Of a DNA stretch of 29,347 nt, positions 7,346 to 13,321 are shown piece by piece. Location of the stretch: NCBI GenBank assembly GCA_031426435.1, contig JANPLH010000159.1, positions 1 through 29,347 on the forward strand, written 5' to 3'. The DNA comes from UBA6168 sp031426435 (GTDB taxonomy: Bacteria; Bacteroidota; Bacteroidia; Chitinophagales; Saprospiraceae). A program made the position numbers and the translations under genes. The notes under the pieces were generated by a model that worked only from the letters and a program-made list of their open reading frames with translations, did no database searches and was not told where the DNA came from. Position 1 is the first letter of the stretch. Each line of letters begins with the position of its first letter.

Positions 7346-8347
7346 TCATCCAATCCAGCCCTTTGCTGCCAGGTACTCCGCAATCTGCACGGCATTGGTA
7401 GCGGCGCCCTTGCGCAGGTTGTCGGCGACAATCCAGAGGTTGAGGCCGTTGTCAATGCTCTCGTCCCGGCGGATGCGGCCCACGAAGACCTCGTCCCGGT
7501 GGCGGGCGAACAGCGGCATGGGGTACTGGAAATTGTCCACATCATCCACGACGATGATGCCGGGGGCTTCTTCGAGCAGGCGGCGCACCGCTGCCAGTTC
7601 GTAGGGCTTGGTGAACTCGACGTTCACTGCCTCGGAGTGGCCACCGAGCACGGGCACCCGCACGGTGGTGGAGGTGACGGCGATGCTGTCGTCGCTCATG
7701 ATTTTCTTGGTTTCCAGCACCATTTTCATTTCTTCCTTGGTATAGCCGTTTTCCAAAAAGACATCAATATGCGGCAGGCAATTCTCGAAAATAGGGTGCT
7801 TGTAAGCCATTTCCTCTTCGGAGGGTTTGAAGCCTTTTTGCTCCAATTGGTATTGCTTCACGGCCTTGACGCCTGTGCCGGTGATGCTCTGGTAAGTGCT
7901 CACGACGACCCGCTTGATATTGAAAGCTTTATGCAGTGGCTCCAATGCTACCACCATTTGGATGGTGGAGCAGTTGGGGTTTGCGATGATTTTGTCCTCT
8001 TGCGTCAGCACGTGGGCGTTCACCTCCGGCACCACGAGCTTCTTTGTGGGGTCCATGCGCCAGGCCGAGGAGTTGTCAATGACCGTGGTGCCGACCTCGG
8101 TGAACTTGGGGGCCCACTCCTTGGAGATGCTGCCGCCAGCCGAAAAGATGGCCACATCAGGGCGGGCAGCGATGGCGGCCTCCATGCTCACGATGCTGTA
8201 CTCTTTGCCATTGAACGTGATGGGCTTGCCCACGGAGCGCTCGGAGGCGACGGGCAAAAATTCCGTCACCGGAAACTTGCGCTCCTGCAATACTTCCAAC
8301 ATGACCGTGCCCACCAGTCCGGTGGCCCCAACAACTGCAACTTTCAT
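7346..8347 (-). CDS. asd: Aspartate-semialdehyde dehydrogenase
   Basis: A 333-residue enzyme reducing aspartyl-phosphate to aspartate semialdehyde with NADPH, the branch point to lysine/diaminopimelate, threonine and methionine. The NADP-binding VVGATGLVG (about 5-13), the catalytic cysteine at about 126 in NPNCSTIQ, the QSITGTG loop and the active-site GGHSEAVNVEF histidine are all visible. I chose the ATG at 8347 because MKVAVVGATG is the normal start and the length is standard. The frame stays open for 110 more codons upstream, but that stretch overlaps the promoter and a repeat and is not protein-like. A perfect -7 box lies about 85 bases upstream. Confidence 0.95.
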   Translation of the reverse strand: MKVAVVGATGLVGTVMLEVLQERKFPVTEFLPVASERSVGKPITFNGKEYSIVSMEAAIAARPDVAIFSAGGSISKEWAPKFTEVGTTVIDNSSAWRMDPTKKLVVPEVNAHVLTQEDKIIANPNCSTIQMVVALEPLHKAFNIKRVVVSTYQSITGTGVKAVKQYQLEQKGFKPSEEEMAYKHPIFENCLPHIDVFLENGYTKEEMKMVLETKKIMSDDSIAVTSTTVRVPVLGGHSEAVNVEFTKPYELAAVRRLLEEAPGIIVVDDVDNFQYPMPLFARHRDEVFVGRIRRDESIDNGLNLWIVADNLRKGAATNAVQIAEYLAAKGWIG

Positions 8348-8430
8348 TTTGCTTAAATTTTGTGTGTCATCAGGCCAAGGACGAGTCTGCTGACCCAGCC
8401 CTTGCGGCTGATATTGTTGAAATCGGGTGG

Positions 8431-8438
8431 CAAAGATA
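8431..8438 (-). promoter_or_regulatory. -7 promoter box for asd
   Basis: On the minus strand this reads TATCTTTG, an exact match to the Bacteroidota TAnnTTTG box, 84 bases upstream of the asd ATG. A TTTG-like -33 element is not clear at 19-21 bases spacing; a T-run lies slightly further away. Confidence 0.5.
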
Positions 8439-8594
8439 AGGGCTTGCGCATTTCGGGGCTTTGAAAAAAACAAGTGCCTTGGTACAACGGGTATTGATAA
8501 ATTGGTCTCCTTTTTTCCCGAAGCGAATTGATTCTCTTCGTGCCTACATTTCCAAAAGTCCAAATCCGCTATCTTGCGGCGCAAAAAGCGTTTA

Positions 8595-8753
8595 GGAACG
8601 TGTGAAAGATAACTTGTCACTTTGAGCGGCGTCTTTTTCCAGCTTGCTTCGTTTATAAAACAGTTGCGTAGCGCCACTATGCGTCTGTTTTATTGCCTCG
8701 CAAGCAGAAAAAATACACTCGCCGAAAGCAACAACTTATCTTTCACACGTTCC
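8595..8753. mobile_element. MITE-like 159-bp long imperfect hairpin
   Basis: This lies in the only gap above 300 bases (8348-8774). The left half (from GGAACGTGTGAAAGATAA at 8595) and the reverse complement of the right half (ending TTATCTTTCACACGTTCC at 8753) align along their full length of about 78 bases, with roughly three quarters identity by eye. The outer 18 bases pair perfectly, and shared inner blocks include GCTTGC and ATAAAACAG. The apex is GCGTAG/CTATGC. TTA flanks both ends (8592-8594 and 8754-8756) and may be a 3-base target duplication. No ORF is inside. A non-autonomous transposon or REP-like element is the best guess. Confidence 0.55.
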
Positions 8754-8774
8754 TTAAATCAAAATCTTGTACCA

Positions 8775-9671
8775 ATGTTCCGACTGTTACTTTTCTGCGT
8801 GATGCTTCTCTTGGCCAATATTGTCACTGCCCAAGACTTCAGCTTTGGCTTCAAAACAGGCCTCAATTTCAGTGAAATAAAGGGTGACCCAGAAAAAGGC
8901 ACCAACGCCACCGAAACGTTTGACCGCAACCTCGGCTTCCACTTCGGGGCCACGTTTGCATGGCACATCACCGAAATAATGGGGCTGAAGGGCGAGTTCA
9001 TGTACAGCCAAAAGGGAACGAGGCGCAATTTTGAGGGCGATTCGTACTACAATTTCCTCACGCCAAACAACGAGGTGGTTCGCACCACTGGGGTTCGCAA
9101 GCAAGAACTGAACATCACCAATTCCTATTTGGACCTGCCCGTCACCTTTTTTGTGAAACCGTTCAGCCGCTTTGAGATTTACGGCGGTCCCAGCTTTGGC
9201 GTATTGGTCAGTTCCACTGCTTTCGGCAATATCGAAATGAGCGACATCAGAGCATTAGAAGAAAATGGTTCACCCGGCCAGCCTGCCTCTCCAAATTTCA
9301 TTGAACACGAACTTGACTTCAATTATTTCTCCAACGAGCCAGGCGAGATGACCTACGACGAACCGGCATCCACCGTCAGAATCAAGAACGAGGAGGTGCC
9401 TTACCCACAAACGGCTGGTGCTTATTATGAATCCTTGGAAGACCGGGGCAAGCCCTTTAAAGGCATTGACCTGGGCCTCGTTGGCGGCGTTTCGGTCTAC
9501 CTGAGCAAGAGCCTCTACGTGTCTGGCCGCATCAATTACGGGCTTTTGGACATCACTAAAACAAAGGCGGACGTTTCGCTTTCCAAATTGGACGAAAACA
9601 ACGAATTCATCTCCCGCAACGATGACGACCGCAATGTCTCCTTGCAGGCTTCCATTGGGTTTTCGTTTTGA
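8775..9671 (+). CDS. Secreted outer membrane beta-barrel (PorT-like porin family) protein
   Basis: A 298-residue predicted outer-membrane protein. The N-terminus MFRLLLFCVMLLLANIVTAQ is a clear signal peptide, followed by FSFGFKTGLNFSEI, the typical first strand of Bacteroidota PF13568-type beta-barrels (GxKxGxNxS). Alternating hydrophobic strands with glycine turns continue to a C-terminal strand ending in aromatic Phe (LQASIGFSF). A long insertion at about 155-215, rich in acidic residues and proline, may be an extracellular loop. The start at 8775 is chosen for the signal peptide; the frame stays open upstream through the MITE-like element, which is not coding. No partner is visible, so the specific role is unknown. 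Confidence 0.8.
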   Translation: MFRLLLFCVMLLLANIVTAQDFSFGFKTGLNFSEIKGDPEKGTNATETFDRNLGFHFGATFAWHITEIMGLKGEFMYSQKGTRRNFEGDSYYNFLTPNNEVVRTTGVRKQELNITNSYLDLPVTFFVKPFSRFEIYGGPSFGVLVSSTAFGNIEMSDIRALEENGSPGQPASPNFIEHELDFNYFSNEPGEMTYDEPASTVRIKNEEVPYPQTAGAYYESLEDRGKPFKGIDLGLVGGVSVYLSKSLYVSGRINYGLLDITKTKADVSLSKLDENNEFISRNDDDRNVSLQASIGFSF

Positions 9672-9734
9672 TGGAGGGCCGGAGCAATCGTTCTGACCAA
9701 TGGTCTTTTTTTGCCCTAATTTAATTTAAAATTT

Positions 9735-10526
9735 ATGCTGACCTCCACCGTCCAAAACCTCCCCGCCAAGCTCGAAGCCTTCGCCCGCCTCCTCCAAATC
9801 ATGGACGACCTGCGGGAAAAATGCCCCTGGGACCGCAAGCAGACCTTCCAGACCCTGCGCAACCTGACCATCGAGGAAACCTACGAACTGGCCGACGCCA
9901 TCCTCGACGACGACCTCGGAGGCATCAAGGAGGAGCTGGGCGACATCATGCTGCACTTGGTTTTTTATGCAAAAATTGCGGAAGAGAAACAGGCCTGGGA
10001 CATGGCCGGCTCGCTCCATGCCATCTGCGACAAGCTCGTGCAGCGCCACCCGCATGTCTATGGCGATACGCAGGTGGCCGACGAGGAGGAGGTGAAGCGC
10101 AACTGGGAAAAACTAAAGTTGAAAGGCGGCAAAAAGTCAATGCTGGAAGGCGTTCCCACTTCTTTGCCCGCCCTCGTGAAGGCTTGGCGGATGCAACAGA
10201 AAACGGCACAGGTCGGTTTTGAGTGGGAAAACACGGCGCAGGTCTGGGCGAAAGTACAGGAGGAAATCGGCGAGCTGCAAGAGGCCGTGAACGAAAAATT
10301 TTCCCAAGAAAAAATAGAGGACGAGTTTGGCGATGTGTTGTTCTCGTTGGTCAATTACGCCCGCTTCTTGCACATCGAGCCAGAGACAGCACTGGAGCGG
10401 GTGAACCGCAAGTTCAAGGCCCGGTTTGAGTACATCGAAGCGAATGCCTCCAAGCCGCTGGACGAAATGACGCTGGCGGAAATGGATGCGCTGTGGGATG
10501 AAGCCAAAATTAAGTTGGCAGGTTGA
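9735..10526 (+). CDS. mazG: Nucleoside triphosphate pyrophosphohydrolase MazG
   Basis: A 263-residue house-cleaning NTP pyrophosphohydrolase that hydrolyses (d)NTPs to NMP and PPi. Two tandem all-alpha MazG domains are visible. The first has the CPWDRKQT signature (about 30-37) and the metal-binding EETYE (47-51) plus EELGD (66-70). The second has EEIGE (176-180) and DEFGD (196-200). Length matches the E. coli-type enzyme. The Leu-Thr-Ser N-terminus directly follows the ATG with no alternative needed. The stop is immediately followed by a TTGGCAG word-repeat hairpin. Confidence 0.95.
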   Translation: MLTSTVQNLPAKLEAFARLLQIMDDLREKCPWDRKQTFQTLRNLTIEETYELADAILDDDLGGIKEELGDIMLHLVFYAKIAEEKQAWDMAGSLHAICDKLVQRHPHVYGDTQVADEEEVKRNWEKLKLKGGKKSMLEGVPTSLPALVKAWRMQQKTAQVGFEWENTAQVWAKVQEEIGELQEAVNEKFSQEKIEDEFGDVLFSLVNYARFLHIEPETALERVNRKFKARFEYIEANASKPLDEMTLAEMDALWDEAKIKLAG

Positions 10527-10597
10527 TGCTTGGCAGTTGGCAGTCATGGACTGCTTCCACGGCCCTGACTGCCCAATTACGAACTGCCAACTAGTGC
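10515..10597. repeat. Intergenic word-repeat hairpin (7-nt word TTGGCAG)
   Basis: Overlapping the mazG stop, TTGGCAG occurs at 10515 and twice in tandem at 10530-10543. The opposite arm at 10566-10597 carries TGACTGCC and AACTGCCAA, which pair with GGCAGTCA and TTGGCAGTT. The loop is about 20 bases. It has the same plan as the hairpin after the deacetylase but a different word, and the word recurs at 11235-11390. Confidence 0.75.
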
Positions 10598-10633
10598 CCT
10601 CCACCCTCCAAATTCTTTCCAGAATTCCCGCCC

Positions 10634-10641
10634 TAACTTTA
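10634..10641 (+). promoter_or_regulatory. -7-like box preceding the response-regulator remnant
   Basis: TAACTTTA matches the Bacteroidota -7 consensus at 7 of 8 positions and directly precedes the receiver-domain remnant, as if the original promoter survived while its gene was lost. Confidence 0.3.
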
Positions 10642-10740
10642 TCCCCAAGAAAGTACTCATATTAGAAGACGAACCGGACATCCGGGAGGCCATCGCTGGC
10701 TACCTCCAAAAAGAAGGCTATGTCTGCGAGCAAGCAGCGG
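10641..10740 (+). pseudogene. Remnant of a response-regulator receiver domain
   Basis: The frame reads KKVLILEDEPDIREAIAGY followed by LQKEGYVCEQAA, an unmistakable first beta-strand, acidic pocket (LEDEPD) and helix 1 of a CheY-like receiver domain from an OmpR-type two-component regulator. About 33 codons in, the homology stops: the phosphoacceptor strand (usually LDLMLP), the rest of the receiver and any DNA-binding domain are absent. No start codon is in frame just before it. A perfect TATCTTTG box begins 10 bases after the homology ends and drives a different gene. This looks like the leftover of a deletion or recombination that joined a regulator's 5' end to the PepSY-like gene's promoter. 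No sensor kinase is nearby. Confidence 0.7.
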
Positions 10741-10750
10741 AAATCTGCGC

Positions 10751-10758
10751 TATCTTTG
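10751..10758 (+). promoter_or_regulatory. -7 promoter box for the PepSY-like gene
   Basis: TATCTTTG is an exact match to TAnnTTTG, 36 bases before the ATG at 10795. The -33 region falls in the response-regulator remnant and shows no clear TTTG, consistent with a junction near 10740 having replaced the native upstream DNA. Confidence 0.45.
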
Positions 10759-10794
10759 AGAGAACAAACCTTTTCACCTTTAATTTTTTTCAAC

Positions 10795-11223
10795 ATGAAA
10801 AAGAAAATGACCGTTTTGCTCACCGCGATTGCCCTCGTCGGCTTCGCCCAATTTGCCCTCGGCCAAAACGTACCGAAGGCCATCGAGGACAAGTTTGCCG
10901 CTGCCTATCCAGGGGCGAAAGAAGTCGAATGGGAAGCCGAGGAGGGCAACTGGGAAGCCGAATACGAAATGGGCGAGGACGAAGGCAGCGTCACCTACGA
11001 CGTCCAGGGCAACTTGGTGGAAACCGAAATCCAGATGGCACCAGAAGACCTCCCGCAAGCTATCCGCAACTATGTTGCGCAGCATGCCGGGGGCAAGAAA
11101 ATAAAGGAAGCCGCCAAAATCACCGATGCCAATGGCAAGGTGACCTACGAAGCTGAAGCTGGTGGCAAGGACTACCTTTTTGATGATGCGGGAAATTTTC
11201 TGAAAATGGAAGATGGGGATTGA
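10795..11223 (+). CDS. Small secreted PepSY-like (DUF2874/BLIP-like) protein
   Basis: A 142-residue periplasmic protein. The signal peptide MKKKMTVLLTAIALVGFAQFALG is followed by a PepSY-like fold of the beta-lactamase-inhibitor-like class (PF11396 type): VPKAIEDKFAAAYPGAKEVEWE, then a strand GNWEAEYEM and a second half DLPQAIRNYVAQH with TYEAEAGGKDYLFDDAGNFL. Such proteins in Bacteroidota are often several per genome and sometimes sit beside two-component systems, which is striking because a response-regulator remnant lies just upstream. The protein is very acidic. Start at 10795 is set by the signal peptide; upstream in-frame codons are not conserved-looking. Function of the family is unknown. 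Confidence 0.8.
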   Translation: MKKKMTVLLTAIALVGFAQFALGQNVPKAIEDKFAAAYPGAKEVEWEAEEGNWEAEYEMGEDEGSVTYDVQGNLVETEIQMAPEDLPQAIRNYVAQHAGGKKIKEAAKITDANGKVTYEAEAGGKDYLFDDAGNFLKMEDGD

Positions 11224-11234
11224 AGGGGCAAATG

Positions 11235-11390
11235 ACTTGAACGGCTTGGAAATTAAGTTGACAGGTGGCAGGTGTGGTCAGCTACCTTTATATACTGAAG
11301 CTGTTTAGACTTTCCTCATTTGGCTAAAAAGCGCCTTTTTTAGCCAAATGAGGAAAGTCTAAACAGCTTCACTGACTGCCAACTGTCGAA
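11235..11390. repeat. TTGGCAG-type outer repeat enclosing the 35-bp palindrome
   Basis: AGTTGACAGGTGGCAG plus GTCA on the left (about 11255-11280) pairs with TGACTGCCAACTGTCGAACT on the right (11373-11392). The two arms enclose the perfect palindrome at 11296-11371. The right arm lies inside the C-terminal codons of the YpdA-like gene. The word is the same one used in the hairpin at 10515-10597. Confidence 0.6.
11296..11371. terminator. Perfect 35-bp palindrome, probable bidirectional terminator
   Basis: Bases 11296-11330 and 11337-11371 are exact reverse complements with a 6-base loop (GCGCCT). The inner ends carry AAAAA and TTTTT, so the stem top is A/T-rich rather than followed by a T-run. 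It sits between convergent genes and its right end overlaps the stop codon of the YpdA-like gene (11369-11371). The arm length far exceeds a normal terminator and could instead mark a palindromic mobile element. Confidence 0.6.
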
Positions 11391-12370
11391 CTCAGGACCT
11401 CCCGCACTATCACCTCCCCATGATGCCTCGTATTTTCAATAAACAACTTGCTCGTGTCCAACCCCGCCTGCACGACACCAGCCAGATAGACGCCGGGCAA
11501 ATTTGATTCAAAAGTATTAGGGTTCATCACGGGCGTCCGCTGCTCGTCGGCGTGAAATTCGATGCCGAGTTTTTCCAAAAAAGCAAAATCCGGCTGGTAG
11601 CCCGTCATGGCCAGCACGAAATCGTTTTCGATGGTCACCTCGCCATCGGGTGTGGCCAGCACGACTTTCATCGGGTGTATTTCCTTTACCGTGGAATTAA
11701 AAAACGCCTTGATGCTCCCCTCCTTAATGCGGTTCTCGATATTGGGTCGAATCCAATATTTCACCTTGTCGTAAATGGCCGCTTCCCGGATGCACATGGT
11801 CACCTCGGCGCCTTTGTAGAAAGTTTCCAAAGCCACGTCGCAGGCTGAGTTTGCGGCACCAACCACCAGCACCCGCTGGCCCACATAGGGGTGTGCCTCA
11901 TCGTAGAAATGTTTCACCTTTGGCAAATCTTCGCCCGGCACGTCCATCATTCGAGGTATGTCGTAGAAGCCGGTGGCGATGGCCACATGAAGGGCCAGAT
12001 AGCTGCCTTTCGTAGTTTTTACTTCGTAAATGCCCTCCGCATTTCGCACCATGCCCAGCACGGGCTCGTAGGTTTTCACCTTTAGTTTCCAGCTTTCAAG
12101 AATGCGTCGGTAGTATTCGAGCGCCTCCCGCCGGGTCGGCTTGTCGGTATGCGAGATGAAGGGCACGCCGCCGATTTCGAGGTTCAGCGAGGTGGAAAAA
12201 AAGGTCATGTTGGCGGGGAAGCGGAAGATGGAATTGACCAGTACGCCTTTTTCAAGCACAAGGTAGCGCAGCCCCGCCTTCTCGGCTTCGGTGGCGATGG
12301 CGAGGCCGGTGGGACCTGCGCCGATGATGAGTAGGTCGAGGGGCGAAATGTTGTTTGTCATGTCTTGCAT
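11369..12370 (-). CDS. ypdA: YpdA-like FAD/NAD(P)-dependent oxidoreductase
   Basis: A 333-residue flavoprotein of the YpdA type, a thioredoxin-reductase-like family proposed to reduce bacillithiol disulfide. The FAD-binding IIGAGPTGLAIA lies at about 15-26, and a second Rossmann site VVGAANSACDVAL binds NAD(P)H. The stretch FRFPANMTFFSTSLNLEIGG is typical of YpdA. No CxxC pair is present, as expected for YpdA rather than TrxB. Start is the ATG at 12370 (MQDMTNN) or 12361; the upstream extension is not conserved. The last residues (STVGSQ) are encoded by the TTGGCAG word repeat, so the C-terminus looks remodelled. It diverges from the fasciclin gene across a CRP/FNR-type site. Confidence 0.8.
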   Translation of the reverse strand: MQDMTNNISPLDLLIIGAGPTGLAIATEAEKAGLRYLVLEKGVLVNSIFRFPANMTFFSTSLNLEIGGVPFISHTDKPTRREALEYYRRILESWKLKVKTYEPVLGMVRNAEGIYEVKTTKGSYLALHVAIATGFYDIPRMMDVPGEDLPKVKHFYDEAHPYVGQRVLVVGAANSACDVALETFYKGAEVTMCIREAAIYDKVKYWIRPNIENRIKEGSIKAFFNSTVKEIHPMKVVLATPDGEVTIENDFVLAMTGYQPDFAFLEKLGIEFHADEQRTPVMNPNTFESNLPGVYLAGVVQAGLDTSKLFIENTRHHGEVIVREVLSSTVGSQ

Positions 12371-12472
12371 GGCGATGAGGCAGATTTTGAGGGGGCAATT
12401 TGCGAAGAAAAAACGGTAGCGAGTATGGAACGACCTTGCTCGACACCACCTCTTTACCTGCAATTTGCTCGG

Positions 12473-12488
12473 TGTGACAAATATCACA
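12473..12488. promoter_or_regulatory. Perfect CRP/FNR-family operator palindrome
   Basis: TGTGACAAATATCACA is an exact TGTGA-N6-TCACA palindrome, extended to GTGTGA/TCACAC on both sides. It lies midway in the 209-base divergent gap, about 103 bases from the YpdA-like start and about 92 from the fasciclin start. A -7-like TAATCTTG (12532-12539) for the fasciclin gene would place it near -60, a class I activator position. Confidence 0.5.
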
Positions 12489-12579
12489 CTGGCCGCTGCG
12501 CAAAGTCACCGTTGGAACAAATTAAATCGGATAATCTTGCCCGAAAATCTTATTTAAATTGATTAAAACCTTTCATGTC

Positions 12580-13152
12580 ATGAAAAAACAAGTCTTATTC
12601 TTTGCATCTCTTGCCTTCGGTCTTTGGTTTTCTGCTTGCCAATCGGCTGGCAGTGAGCAAGGCACTGATACTGCCACCGCTACTACCGAACAACCAGCGC
12701 CCACAGGTGGTGGCCAAGCCAGCGTAGTTGAAGAAAACTCTGAACCAAACGTCGTGAAAGTGGCCGTCGGCTCACCCGACCACACTACCCTTGTGGCTGC
12801 ATTAAAAGCCGCCAACCTCGTGGATGCGATGGCCAATGTAGGCCCGTTCACCGTTTTTGCCCCCACCAACGCCGCCTTCGATGCGCTGCCCGCTGGTACG
12901 GTAGAGGGATTGCTGAAGCCGGAGAAAAAAGGGGATTTGACCAACATCCTCAAATACCATGTGACCACTTCCTCCCTCACGGAAATGATGTTGTCGGATG
13001 GCATGACGCTTGGCATGGCCAATGGCGGCAAGGTCACCATTAAAAAGGCTGCCGATGGTAAAATCATGATCAACGACGCCAATGTGCTCGGTGCCGTGAA
13101 GGCTTCCAACGGAATGGTCTATGTGATTGACAAGGTGCTACTGCCGAAGTAA
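12580..13152 (+). CDS. Fasciclin (FAS1) domain lipoprotein
   Basis: A 190-residue surface or periplasmic lipoprotein. The signal peptide MKKQVLFFASLAFG ends in a lipobox with Cys20 (LWFSAC). A Thr/Ala/Gly-rich linker to about residue 55 precedes a single FAS1 domain: DHTTLVAALKAANLVDAM, the conserved H1 block PFTVFAPTNAAFDALPAG, and the H2 block with YHVT, ending in GMVYVIDKVLLP. FAS1 domains mediate adhesion or small-molecule binding; the substrate is unknown here. ATG at 12580 is chosen for the signal peptide. A rho-independent-type terminator follows. Confidence 0.9.
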   Translation: MKKQVLFFASLAFGLWFSACQSAGSEQGTDTATATTEQPAPTGGGQASVVEENSEPNVVKVAVGSPDHTTLVAALKAANLVDAMANVGPFTVFAPTNAAFDALPAGTVEGLLKPEKKGDLTNILKYHVTTSSLTEMMLSDGMTLGMANGGKVTIKKAADGKIMINDANVLGAVKASNGMVYVIDKVLLPK

Positions 13153-13192
13153 AGGCAAGGTTTTTTTGACAATAGCGAAATTGAATACCTGG

Positions 13193-13221
13193 CGGGCAGC
13201 CTTGCGGTTGCCCGTTTTTTT
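13193..13221 (+). terminator. Rho-independent terminator after the fasciclin gene
   Basis: CGGGCAGCC pairs with GGTTGCCCG (8 of 9) around TTGC, followed directly by seven T. It lies 41 bases past the stop. Confidence 0.8.
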
Positions 13222-13265
13222 GTTTGGCACGTCAGGGCTACGACATTGAAAAAAACGGGAAAGTG

Positions 13266-13296
13266 TTTGTGGCTTCATGGGCTTGGCCTAACTTGG
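13266..13296 (+). promoter_or_regulatory. Bacteroidota-type promoter for the M1 peptidase
   Basis: TTTG at 13266-13269 is separated by exactly 19 bases from TAACTTGG at 13289-13296 (7 of 8 with TAnnTTTG). The predicted transcription start is near 13302, about 20 bases before the ATG at 13322. This is the best two-part promoter in the window. Confidence 0.55.
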
Positions 13297-13321
13297 CCGT
13301 CCGCTAAAATAAACAACTAAC

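Noticed and set aside
7499..8356. 285-codon plus-strand frame opposite asd
   Set aside because: Shadow of asd; His/Gly/Val-rich with no domain.
8348..8677. 110-codon N-terminal extension of asd
   Set aside because: It translates the promoter (TATCTTTG) and half of the MITE-like hairpin; Asd proteins start at MKVAVVGATG.
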